Origin: Gemmatimonadota bacterium
GTDB lineage: Bacteria > JAAXHH01
Assembly: GCA_009841265.1 (NCBI GenBank)
Contig: VXMB01000007.1
Coordinates: 598,173 to 662,172 of the forward strand
DNA: 64,000 bases
Direction of reading: 5' to 3'
Shown here: one piece after another, positions 8,751 through 16,687 of the stretch
Numbering within the stretch: the stretch's first letter is position 1
How the letters are laid out: each line of letters opens with the position of its first letter
Position numbers and translations under genes: made by a program
Notes under the pieces: generated by a model
The model's database searches: none
The model's input: the letters and a program-made list of their open reading frames with translations, nothing else
Told to the model about the DNA's origin: nothing

Positions 8751-10913
8751 ATGATCGAGAACGATTTGATGTACGGTGTGATCGTCGCGGGGCTGCTGGG
8801 ATTGATCTACGCCATCTGGAGAGCGGCCTGGGTCAACGGGCAGGATGAGGGGACGGACAGGATGAAAGCCATCGGCGCCAGCATTTCCGAAGGCGCCATG
8901 GCCTTCCTCAAAGCGGAGTACCGGGTCCTGTCGATCTTCGTCGTGGTCGTGGCCGTGCTGCTGGCCATGGCGAACATGGGCAAGGTCGAGTCCAGCGCCC
9001 TCATCGCCCTGTCCTTCGTCACCGGCGCCCTGGCATCGGGCCTGGCCGGATTCCTGGGCATGCGCGTGGCCGTACGGGCCAATACGCGGACGACCCACGC
9101 GGCGCGGACCGGCCTGGCACAGGCGCTGCACGTGGCCTTCGCCGGCGGGTCGGTCATGGGCCTGAACGTGGTGGGTCTGGGCGTCCTGGGTCTCGGCGGC
9201 CTGTTCATCCTCTACACGGGGCTTTTCGGGATCGACGAGTCGGGTATCGGCCGGGTGCTGAACGTCATCTCCGGCTTCTCGCTGGGCGCTTCGTCCATCG
9301 CCCTCTTCGCCCGCGTGGGCGGGGGCATCTACACCAAGGCGGCCGATGTGGGCGCCGACCTGGTGGGCAAGGTGGAGGCCGGGATTCCCGAGGACCATCC
9401 CCTCAATCCCGCCTCCATCGCCGACAACGTGGGCGACAACGTGGGCGACGTGGCGGGTATGGGCGCCGACCTCTTCGAATCCTACGTGGGCTCCATTCTC
9501 GGTTCCATGGTGCTGGGAGCCGGCATCCTCGTGGCGGGCGTATACGATCCGATCTTCATCACCCTGCCCCTCATCATCGCGGGCGCCGGCATCATCATCT
9601 CGATCCTCGGCACCTTCATGGTCTCGGTCAAGGAAGGCGGCAATCCCCAGTCCGGCCTGAACAAGGGCGAATTCGGCTCCTCCGCCATCATGGTCGCCGT
9701 CATGTACCTGCTCATCGACTACCTCCTGCCCGGCGACTTCACCCTGGGCGGCGTGACCTATACCAGCCTGGGCGTCTTCATCGCGGCTACGATCGGCCTG
9801 CTGGCCGGTCTCGGCATCGGCCTGATCACCGAACACTACACGGGAACCCATACGGGTCCGGTTACGTCTATTTCAAGACAGTCCGTGACGGGCACCGCGA
9901 CCAACATCATCGCCGGCCTGGGCATCGGCATGCGGTCCACGGCCATCCCCATCCTGATCATCGCCGCCGGCATCATGGGCGCCTATTACTTTGCCGGGCT
10001 CTACGGGATCGCCATGGCGGCCCTGGGCATGCTGTCCAACACGGGCATCCAGCTGGCGGTGGACGCCTACGGTCCCATTTCGGACAACGCGGGCGGCGTG
10101 GCCGAGATGGCGGAGCTGCCCCCCGAGGTCCGGCAGCGGACCGACAAGCTCGACGCGGTGGGCAACACGACCGCGGCCATCGGCAAGGGATTCGCCATCG
10201 GCTCCGCGGCCCTGACCGCGCTGGCGCTCTTCGCGGCCTACATGGTGCAGGTGGGCATTTCGAGCATCGACATCGCCAATCCCCGCGTCATGGCGGGGCT
10301 CTTCGTGGGCGGCATGCTGCCCTTCCTCTTCTCCGCCCTCGCCATGAACGCCGTGGGACAGGCGGCCATGGCCATGATCGAGGAGGTCCGGCGCCAATTC
10401 AACGCCATCCCGGAACTCAAGGCCGCGCTGTCGGTGATGAAGAAGAACGACGGGGTGGACGAAGGGGACTGGTCCCGGGAGGACCGGGTCGTCTTCGAGG
10501 CGGCGAGCGGCAAGCCGGAGTACGCCCGTTGCGTGGAGATATCCACCAAGGCGGCCATCCGGCGGATGGTCCTTCCCGGCCTGCTGGCCGTATTGACACC
10601 CGTCGTCGTGGGATTCGTCTTCGGCCCGGAGACCCTGGGCGGCCTGCTGGCCGGCGTCACCGTGTCCGGCGTGCTGATGGCGATCTTCCAGGCCAACGCG
10701 GGCGGCGCTTGGGACAACGCGAAGAAGATGATCGAAGAGGGATTGACCATCGACGGCGTGCGCTACGAGAAGGGATCGGAGGCCCACAAGGCCGCCGTCG
10801 TGGGAGACACGGTCGGCGATCCCTTCAAGGACACGTCCGGCCCGTCGCTGAACATCCTGATCAAGTTGATGTCGGTGGTTTCCCTGGTCATCGCCCCGCT
10901 CATCGCGCTCTAG
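8751..10913 (+). CDS. hppA: K+-dependent membrane-bound pyrophosphatase (probably Na+-pumping)
   Basis: 720 residues, about 16 membrane helices. The protein hydrolyses pyrophosphate and pumps Na+ or H+ out of the cytoplasm. The substrate motif [11 protein letters not shown] is present, as are the repeated Asp motifs [18 protein letters not shown] and the C-terminal [14 protein letters not shown]. The sequence [10 protein letters not shown] has Ala475 and Gly478 where K+-independent enzymes have Lys and Thr, which marks the K+-dependent subfamily. Glu243 in DLFESYVG sits where the Thermotoga-type Na+-pumping enzyme carries its gate Glu. Transport specificity therefore leans towards Na+ but is inferred. 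It lies alone between the TonB operon and mlaE. Confidence 0.93.
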   Translation: MIENDLMYGVIVAGLLGLIYAIWRAAWVNGQDEGTDRMKAIGASISEGAMAFLKAEYRVLSIFVVVVAVLLAMANMGKVESSALIALSFVTGALASGLAGFLGMRVAVRANTRTTHAARTGLAQALHVAFAGGSVMGLNVVGLGVLGLGGLFILYTGLFGIDESGIGRVLNVISGFSLGASSIALFARVGGGIYTKAADVGADLVGKVEAGIPEDHPLNPASIADNVGDNVGDVAGMGADLFESYVGSILGSMVLGAGILVAGVYDPIFITLPLIIAGAGIIISILGTFMVSVKEGGNPQSGLNKGEFGSSAIMVAVMYLLIDYLLPGDFTLGGVTYTSLGVFIAATIGLLAGLGIGLITEHYTGTHTGPVTSISRQSVTGTATNIIAGLGIGMRSTAIPILIIAAGIMGAYYFAGLYGIAMAALGMLSNTGIQLAVDAYGPISDNAGGVAEMAELPPEVRQRTDKLDAVGNTTAAIGKGFAIGSAALTALALFAAYMVQVGISSIDIANPRVMAGLFVGGMLPFLFSALAMNAVGQAAMAMIEEVRRQFNAIPELKAALSVMKKNDGVDEGDWSREDRVVFEAASGKPEYARCVEISTKAAIRRMVLPGLLAVLTPVVVGFVFGPETLGGLLAGVTVSGVLMAIFQANAGGAWDNAKKMIEEGLTIDGVRYEKGSEAHKAAVVGDTVGDPFKDTSGPSLNILIKLMSVVSLVIAPLIAL

Positions 10914-10959
10914 CCGCGTTACTTCGATGTCCTGTAGCCGCGTGGCCCTATAGCCGACT

Positions 10960-11736
10960 ATGACTGCTTTCCTCTCCTTCCTTGGCAGGCGCGTCCTCTG
11001 GGCGCTGACGAACATCGGCGACTTCGGCATGATGATGGTCGAAGTCGTCCGGAACCTGCCCCGCATCCGGACATACTGGGGACTGATGGTCCACCAAATG
11101 TTCGCGATCGGCATCCACTCCATGCCGATCGTCCTGATCATCGCCTTCTTCGCCGGGCTGGTGACCGCGGTGCAGACCGGGTACCAGTTCCAGGGATACG
11201 TGCCCGCCTACCTGGTGGGCAGCGTCGTGCTGTCGTCGGTGGTCCTCGAACTCGCGCCGGTCCTGGGCGCCCTGGTGCTGTCGGGACGGGTGGGCGCCAC
11301 CATCGCGGCGGAACTCGGTACGATGCGGGTGACCGAACAGATCGACGCCTACGAGGTGATGGCCATGAACCCCATCGTCTACCTGGCGATCCCCCGCATC
11401 ATCGCCGGAATGTTCATGCTGCCGGTCCTCGTGGTCTTCGCCGACCTGATCGGCACGCTTTCCGGCATGGTCGCGGCGATCGACCGGATGGGGGTGAGCA
11501 TTCCGGATTTCGAGCGGGGGATGCGGGAGTTCTTCCGGACCCAGGATGCCTTCTTCGGGCTGTCCAAGGCCTTCTGCTTCGGGATAACGATCACCACGGT
11601 CGCCTGTTACCAGGGTTTCAAGGTGAAGCCGGGTTCGGGTGCCGAAGGTGTGGGCAAGGCGACCACCAACACCGTGGTGGTCTCGTGCATTCTGATCCTG
11701 TGCCTGGATTACCTGCTGGCCAGGACGATACTGTAA
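10960..11736 (+). CDS. mlaE: MlaE/YrbE-type phospholipid ABC transporter permease
   Basis: 258 residues with five or so membrane helices and the family core (GLVTAVQTGYQFQGY near 67, LAPVLGALVLSGRVGATIAAELGTM near 91-115, EQIDAYEVMAMNP near 126). MlaE is the inner-membrane channel of the MCE-type lipid transport system that moves phospholipids between the inner and outer membranes. The partner MCE protein follows after 14 bp. The usual ATPase (MlaF) and the periplasmic carrier (MlaC) are not adjacent. No clear Shine-Dalgarno precedes the ATG. Confidence 0.9.
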   Translation: MTAFLSFLGRRVLWALTNIGDFGMMMVEVVRNLPRIRTYWGLMVHQMFAIGIHSMPIVLIIAFFAGLVTAVQTGYQFQGYVPAYLVGSVVLSSVVLELAPVLGALVLSGRVGATIAAELGTMRVTEQIDAYEVMAMNPIVYLAIPRIIAGMFMLPVLVVFADLIGTLSGMVAAIDRMGVSIPDFERGMREFFRTQDAFFGLSKAFCFGITITTVACYQGFKVKPGSGAEGVGKATTNTVVVSCILILCLDYLLARTIL

Positions 11737-11750
11737 ACCGGGGGTGTGAC

Positions 11751-12680
11751 GTGACGTACTCAAAAAACAGCCTGCTGCCCGACGAGGCGAAACTGGGCAT
11801 GGTCTTCCTCCTGGCGATCATCATATTCGTTTGGGGCCTCTTCTATCTGAAAGAATGGCGGGTAACGGGAGATACCTACCTCGTCGACGTGCGTCTGAGC
11901 AGCGCCGTCGGGGTCAAGTCCTCCGATCCGATCCTCGTGGGCGGCGTGCGCATCGGCAAGGTGGAGGCTGTGACGCTCGACGACATGTCGCCCATCGTCA
12001 CCCTGCGTGTCGACGAGCCCTTCGAGATCCCCGAGGACTCCCAGGTGGAGGTGATCTCGCGCAGCGTCATGGGCGAGAAATCCATCAACATCCGCAAGGG
12101 CGTCAGCACGGTGATGGTGCCCCCGGGCGGCACGATCGAGGGCACGGCCGCGCCTGGGATTTCCGATATGTTCACGCAGGTCGATTCCGTCACTGTGAAC
12201 ATGCGCAACCTGCTCAAGAACGCCAACATCCTCCTGGACCCCGAGCGGGACAAGTCGATCAAGAGCAGTCTGACCGGCATGCATGACCTGATCATCGAGG
12301 TACGGCAGGCGCTGAAACGCGAGAGTGCGCAGTTCAACCGGGTCGTGTCGAACATGGATTCGCTCGTGGTCAACGCGAAGAACCTGAGCGAGACCGAACG
12401 GGAAAAGGTATCCAGCATGCTGGACAACCTGGAAAGCACGTCGGGTCGGCTGAGTACTATGGTGGATGATCTGCAGACCACGTCCACGGCGCTCGGCAAT
12501 ATACTCACGCGGCTTGACCGCGGCGAAGGCACGATGGGGAAGCTGCTTCAGGATGACAGGCTCTACGAAGACGCGGTCCGCGTGGCCGGTAAGATGGACC
12601 AGTTGGTTACGAGTCTCGACGAACTCGTTGTTGATTTGAAATCCAATCCCGGCCGGTACGTGACGGTCGAGATATTTTAA
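11751..12680 (+). CDS. mlaD: MlaD/MCE-domain lipid transport protein
   Basis: 309 residues when started at GTG 11751, which comes 14 bp after the mlaE stop and places a single membrane anchor at about 14-32 (MVFLLAIIIFVWGLFYL). An MCE domain follows (about 39-125, with DPILVGGVRIGKVEAV), then a long alpha-helical tail (about 140-300, repeated NMRNLL/NLESTS-like heptads) that may form a periplasmic tube or coiled coil. It should hexamerise on MlaE. An upstream ATG at 11685 inside mlaE is possible but would add a non-homologous 22-residue head. Confidence 0.88.
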   Translation: MTYSKNSLLPDEAKLGMVFLLAIIIFVWGLFYLKEWRVTGDTYLVDVRLSSAVGVKSSDPILVGGVRIGKVEAVTLDDMSPIVTLRVDEPFEIPEDSQVEVISRSVMGEKSINIRKGVSTVMVPPGGTIEGTAAPGISDMFTQVDSVTVNMRNLLKNANILLDPERDKSIKSSLTGMHDLIIEVRQALKRESAQFNRVVSNMDSLVVNAKNLSETEREKVSSMLDNLESTSGRLSTMVDDLQTTSTALGNILTRLDRGEGTMGKLLQDDRLYEDAVRVAGKMDQLVTSLDELVVDLKSNPGRYVTVEIF

Positions 12681-12706
12681 ATATGGAAAACAGGAGCAAC
12701 AACCCC

Positions 12707-13336
12707 ATGCCCAACGTACTATCGGAAGCGCTGGACGGCTACCTGACGGAGTTGATGCCTGACAGGGACGAGGTCCTGACCGAGATGGAAGAGAAGGCGC
12801 AGGCGGAGCGGATCCCGATCGTCGGCCCGCTGGTTGGCCGTGTCCTGCACCAGATGGCCGTGCTGAGCGGCGCGAAACGCGTGTTCGAAATGGGCTCGGC
12901 CATCGGCTATTCGACCATCTGGCTCGCCCGGGCCGTGGGTCCGGAAGGTCGGGTTTACTACTCCGATGGCAGCGAGCAGAACGCCGCGCAAGCCCGGAAG
13001 TTCATCGAGCGTGCCGGCGTGGCGGACCGCGTCGAGATCCAGGTGGGCGACGCGCTGGAACTGCTGGAGCAGACCGAGGGCAGCTTCGACCTGATTTTCA
13101 ACGACGTGGACAAGCACGACTATCCCCGCGTATTCGACCTGGCGCTGCCGCGCGTCCGGCCGGGCGGCCTGCTGGTCACCGACAACGTGCTCTGGAGCGG
13201 ACGCGTGACCGAGCCGTCCGAAGACCGCTGGACCTCGGCTATCCAGGAATACAACCGGAAGGCCTACGGCACCGGCGAGGTCTGGACGACGATCATCCCC
13301 TTAAGGGACGGCGTGGCCGTAAGCCTGAAGAGGTAG
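12707..13336 (+). CDS. SAM-dependent O-methyltransferase
   Basis: 209 residues matching the class I catechol/caffeoyl-CoA O-methyltransferase family. The SAM-binding segment is FEMGSAIGYSTIWLARAVG near residue 56, followed by YYSDGSEQNAAQARKF, and the metal-site signature FNDVDKHDYP near 128 and TDNVLWSGRV near 154. The natural substrate (a catechol or other hydroxylated aromatic) is not evident. The start at 12707 has AGGAG (12692-12696) 10 nt upstream; an ATG at 12683, just after the mlaD stop, would add 8 residues. It is co-directional with the sugar kinase. Confidence 0.87.
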   Translation: MPNVLSEALDGYLTELMPDRDEVLTEMEEKAQAERIPIVGPLVGRVLHQMAVLSGAKRVFEMGSAIGYSTIWLARAVGPEGRVYYSDGSEQNAAQARKFIERAGVADRVEIQVGDALELLEQTEGSFDLIFNDVDKHDYPRVFDLALPRVRPGGLLVTDNVLWSGRVTEPSEDRWTSAIQEYNRKAYGTGEVWTTIIPLRDGVAVSLKR

Positions 13337-13344
13337 GGTCCGCC

Positions 13345-14319
13345 GTGCGGATATCCGAAAGGCCGTCTGGCCCGCTTGAACTGGACATCATCTCGATCGG
13401 CGAGTGCATGATCGAGATGTTCTGCGAAGGCCCCCTCGCCACCACCGACACCTACACCCGCACCTTCGCCGGCGACACGATGAACATGCTCGTGGCGGCC
13501 TCCCGCCTCGGCGCGAAGACCGGGTACGTCACCCACGTGGGCAACGACCCTTTCCAGGACTTCCTGACCGAAGCGTGGCGGTCGGAGGGCGTCGACCTGC
13601 GTTGCGCCACGCCCCTCGATCGGCCCAACGGGCTCTACTTCATCTCTATCCTTCCCGGCGGCGAAAGGGAGTTCACCTACTACCGGGCGGGCAGCGCCGC
13701 GAGCTTCCTCGAACCGGCCGACATCGACCCGGATTATATCGCCAGCGCGAAAGTCGTCTATGCCAGCGGCATCACCCAGGCCATATCGAAGAGCAGCCGG
13801 GCGGCCGTCCTGGAGGCCTTCCGGATCGCGCGCGAGCACAACGTCACGACCGCCTTCGATACCAACCTGAGGCTCGGCCTGTGGTCCCTGGAGGAAGCCC
13901 GGGAGGCCCTGGACGAGATCCTCCCCCACGTGGATATCCTCCTGCCCAGTGCGCCCGAGGAGAGCGCGTCGCTCTTCGGAACGGAGGACGCCCGCTCGGT
14001 GATCGAACGGGCTCGTGATCGGGGCGTGGCCATGGTCGCGGTGAAGTGCGGTGCGGAAGGCGCCGTGTTGGGGCTGGACGACTGGATCCACGAAATCCCG
14101 GCCTACATACCGGAGCGCGTGTCCGACACCTCGGGGGCCGGGGACGTGTTCAACGGCGGCCTGCTGTACGGAATGACCCAGGGCATGGGCGCCGTAGAAT
14201 CCGCACGGCTGGGCACCGTCATGGCGGGCCTCAAGGTCCGCGGCCGCGGGGCGACCTACTCGATTCCGTCGCGGGAAGAGGCCTTCGGCGTGTACGAGGG
14301 GTTACGCGAAGCCACGTGA
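13345..14319 (+). CDS. PfkB-family sugar kinase, probably 2-keto-3-deoxygluconate kinase
   Basis: 324 residues of the ribokinase/PfkB fold. The N-terminal GECMIEM motif, the YYRAGSAASFLEP segment typical of KDG kinases (about 114-126) and the C-terminal signature SDTSGAGDVFNGGLLYG with catalytic Asp (about 256-272) are present. KDG kinase phosphorylates 2-keto-3-deoxygluconate at O6 with ATP for an Entner-Doudoroff-type route. Substrate assignment rests on the YYR..SAA motif and is moderately sure; fructokinase is the alternative. It starts with GTG, 8 bp after the methyltransferase stop. No aldolase or uronate genes are nearby. Confidence 0.82.
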   Translation: MRISERPSGPLELDIISIGECMIEMFCEGPLATTDTYTRTFAGDTMNMLVAASRLGAKTGYVTHVGNDPFQDFLTEAWRSEGVDLRCATPLDRPNGLYFISILPGGEREFTYYRAGSAASFLEPADIDPDYIASAKVVYASGITQAISKSSRAAVLEAFRIAREHNVTTAFDTNLRLGLWSLEEAREALDEILPHVDILLPSAPEESASLFGTEDARSVIERARDRGVAMVAVKCGAEGAVLGLDDWIHEIPAYIPERVSDTSGAGDVFNGGLLYGMTQGMGAVESARLGTVMAGLKVRGRGATYSIPSREEAFGVYEGLREAT

Positions 14320-14343
14320 GCTTTTGCGGACGAGCCGGTGGAA

Positions 14344-14781
14344 TCACGTAGCATCCGGATCTCCATCCTCATCGGTTGCTTCCCCGGCTGCATCGGTGTC
14401 CGCGTCCATGGCGAGATCTTTATCGTCGTCTTCGTTCACCTTCTCTACCTCGACATGGGCCTCGCCCGAGTTGTGACCCGCTTCGTCGTGCCCGTTTACT
14501 GATATGTCGCCCGATTCCTCACTCGAGGCGGCATCATGCGCTTCGCCGTCTGCGGCGCTGCCCTCGTCCACCGCGACGCCGTCCACTTCCTCGTCCGACG
14601 AGGCGCCGTCTACTTCCTCGTCCGCCGGAACATCGTTCTCCCGCATCTCGTCGATGAGGTGATTTACCTTCGCACGCAGGGCGTCGGCCTGACGTCCCAG
14701 CTCGTCCATCTCGTCGAGCAGCTTTTCGAATTCCGCGTCGTCCGCCGCGGAACCGTTTGCCCGCTTGTCTTTGTCTGCCAT
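14344..14781 (-). CDS. Small acidic protein with coiled-coil head, unknown function
   Basis: 145 residues. Residues 15-50 form a short coiled coil (FEKLLDEMDELGRQADALR), and the remaining two thirds are a very acidic Ala/Asp/Glu/Gly tail that repeats DEEVDG. No family is recognised. A real gene is supported by GGAG 6 nt before the ATG and by a promoter with perfect -35 upstream on the same strand. It is convergent with the sugar kinase. The tail composition suggests an intrinsically disordered, possibly ion-binding or chaperone-like region; this is inference. Confidence 0.65.
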   Translation of the reverse strand: MADKDKRANGSAADDAEFEKLLDEMDELGRQADALRAKVNHLIDEMRENDVPADEEVDGASSDEEVDGVAVDEGSAADGEAHDAASSEESGDISVNGHDEAGHNSGEAHVEVEKVNEDDDKDLAMDADTDAAGEATDEDGDPDAT

Positions 14782-14843
14782 GTCATGCTCCGGTCAGGGC
14801 CGGGCCGGAGTACCTGGCGCCACGGCCGTGAGTCGACGTGGTA

Positions 14844-14872
14844 AAACTAAACGTATGAGTACCTGTTGTCAA
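14844..14872 (-). promoter_or_regulatory. Predicted promoter of the acidic-protein gene
   Basis: On the minus strand TTGACA (14872-14867) is separated by 17 bp from TAGTTT (14849-14844). The leader that follows contains the palindrome CACGGCCGTG at 14821-14830, the same core as in the 44-bp repeat after the mutase gene. Confidence 0.55.
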
Positions 14873-14891
14873 TAGAAAGCGCTACAGTACG

Positions 14892-14937
14892 GGGCGGACC
14901 GGGCGAACCGGGCGGACCATGCGGCACGGGGCGGACC
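14892..14937. repeat. GGGCGGACC 9-mer repeat tract
   Basis: Three contiguous 9-mers (GGGCGGACC, GGGCGAACC, GGGCGGACC at 14892-14918) and a fourth at 14929-14937 lie in the divergent spacer between the acidic-protein gene and the next methyltransferase. Similar GGACCGG-rich tracts occur inside or near several other genes of this window. Confidence 0.7.
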
Positions 14938-15013
14938 GGCATTCCCGGATTGACGGGAACCCGCTGTGCTGTATATTGAAAACTCGTCGATTCAGGAACA
15001 CGAAAACCCGTGG

Positions 15014-15847
15014 ATGGATATGGCTACTCAACACCGTCCGGCGTCCGACTGGTACAAGACCGCCTTTCGTTACGACTACCTACGGGTTTATCCCCACAGG
15101 AACGACGAGGAGGCGCGCCGGCAGGTCGACTTCCTCGTGGACAGACTGGACGTGCCTCCATCGTGCGAGGTGCTGGACCTGGGTTGCGGCGACGGCCGGC
15201 ACAGCCTGGAACTCGCCCGGCGCGGCTTCAGGGTAACCGGGCTTGACCTGTCGGAGGAACTGCTTGAACGGGCGCGGCGCCGTACCGCGGACGAGGGACT
15301 GGACATCACGTTCATCCGGGGCGACATGCGCGATCCGCCCGCGGTCCGCGCATACGACCTCGTGGTCAACTTCTTCACCAGTTTCGGCTATTTCCGGGAA
15401 GACGGCGAGAATGCCCGGGTCCTCAAAGCCATATCGCGAGCGCTGCGTCCCGGCGGAAGTTTCCTCATGGACTACCTTAACCGAGAATACGTGATCTCCA
15501 CGCTCGTTCCGTCGGACCGCCGTACCGTGGAAGGCATGGAAGTCGAGCAACGCCGCTGGATTACGGGGGACCCGTCGAAAGCGGGCGGGCACGTGCGTAT
15601 CAACAAGCAGGTGCGGATCAGGGAAGACGGAGCGGAGAGAAGCTACGACGAGTCCGTGCGGATGTATACCCTGGAAGAGCTTAAGGCCCTGATGGACCGG
15701 GCCGGACTGAAGGTCACGCAGACTTACGGCGATTTTGACGGCCGTCCGGTCGGCGGCGACGCCCCCCGGAATATCCTGGTGGGCCGATCGGAATCGTACG
15801 CGGACGCCGCATCCCGCGACGAGAAACCAGCTACGCCATGTCCGTGA
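15014..15847 (+). CDS. Class I SAM-dependent methyltransferase
   Basis: 277 residues from ATG 15014. The Rossmann-type SAM site is VLDLGCGDGRHSLELARRGF near 50, with the acidic ribose contact in GLDLSEELL. The C-terminal half resembles the UbiE/Methyltransf_25 group, and the substrate is unknown. A GTG at 14966 would add 16 residues and ATG 15020 would remove two; the RBS is poor for all, so the start is uncertain. The gene overlaps the SAM hydrolase start by 10 nt, which suggests coupled translation. Confidence 0.83.
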   Translation: MDMATQHRPASDWYKTAFRYDYLRVYPHRNDEEARRQVDFLVDRLDVPPSCEVLDLGCGDGRHSLELARRGFRVTGLDLSEELLERARRRTADEGLDITFIRGDMRDPPAVRAYDLVVNFFTSFGYFREDGENARVLKAISRALRPGGSFLMDYLNREYVISTLVPSDRRTVEGMEVEQRRWITGDPSKAGGHVRINKQVRIREDGAERSYDESVRMYTLEELKALMDRAGLKVTQTYGDFDGRPVGGDAPRNILVGRSESYADAASRDEKPATPCP

Positions 15848-16623
15848 TCACGCTGCTAACCGATTTCGGCCAACGCGACGCCTTCGTGGGCACCATGAAG
15901 GGGGTCATCCTGGGAATCTCCCCGGAGGCCCGGATCGTGGACCTGTCCCATGAGATTACGCCCCAGCAGATCGCAGAAGGCGCTTTCGTCCTGCGCACCG
16001 CTTATGCCTACTTCCCGGAGGGGACGGTGCACGTGGCCGTCGTCGATCCGGGCGTAGGCGGAGCGCGGCGGGCCCTGATCGTGGAAACGCCCGGTTACCG
16101 GTTCGTGGGACCGGACAACGGCCTTTTCGCCCACGTGTACGCGAAGGAGACGGATCTCCGGGTCGTTTCAGTGACCGAGTCCCGTTTCATGCTGCCGGAA
16201 ATCAGCAACACGTTCCATGGCCGGGACGTCTTCGCGCCCGTGGCCGCCCATCTCGCCCTCGGCGCGCCCGTTTCGGAATTCGGTCCCGAGATCGCCGACT
16301 ACGAAACCGGGACAGTTACCGAACCTGCGGCCCATGAGGGCGGGATCACCGGTCGCGTATTGCATATCGACCGATATGGCAATATAATAACGGATATCGG
16401 CGATTCCCTCTTCTTGGAGAAGACCCGGGATAAGCGGTTCCGGATCCGGCTGGCCGACCTGGCGCTGGACCGCGTCAGCCCATCCTACGACGAAGCCGCC
16501 ACCGGCGCGTCCCTGGCGATTCTGGACAGCGCGGGACTGCTCGAGATCGCCGTCAACGGCGGCAACGCGGCCGAGACGCTGGGCGTGTCGACCGGAGACC
16601 GCGTGGACGTGGAAGTGGAGTAA
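15838..16623 (+). CDS. SAM hydrolase / S-adenosyl-L-methionine hydroxide adenosyltransferase (DUF62)
   Basis: 261 residues of the fluorinase/duf62 family. Members split SAM with hydroxide to adenosine and methionine. The conserved triad is visible: Asp in VDPGVGG and Arg in the following GARRALIVE, with His in FHGRDVFAPVAAH (about residue 122). LLTDFG at the N-terminus and DRYGNIITDI near 181 are also characteristic. The chloride/fluoride-site loop of halogenases is not apparent, so hydrolase is the safer call. It overlaps a SAM methyltransferase gene upstream, which hints at coupled SAM metabolism. Confidence 0.9.
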   Translation: MSVITLLTDFGQRDAFVGTMKGVILGISPEARIVDLSHEITPQQIAEGAFVLRTAYAYFPEGTVHVAVVDPGVGGARRALIVETPGYRFVGPDNGLFAHVYAKETDLRVVSVTESRFMLPEISNTFHGRDVFAPVAAHLALGAPVSEFGPEIADYETGTVTEPAAHEGGITGRVLHIDRYGNIITDIGDSLFLEKTRDKRFRIRLADLALDRVSPSYDEAATGASLAILDSAGLLEIAVNGGNAAETLGVSTGDRVDVEVE

Positions 16624-16687
16624 GTAGTCAACGATTCCAGACAACAGGCATCACCCGCAAGCATAAACTGAAGACCGGAGACCGAAC

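Noticed and set aside
8547..9851. A 434-codon minus-strand frame opposite hppA
   Set aside because: Composition (His/Asp/Gly/Arg rich) is typical of antisense to membrane-protein genes; the plus-strand pyrophosphatase is unambiguous.
14376..14844. Plus-strand frames opposite the acidic protein
   Set aside because: Arg/Pro-rich or low-complexity products of antisense reading; the minus-strand gene has a Shine-Dalgarno and promoter.
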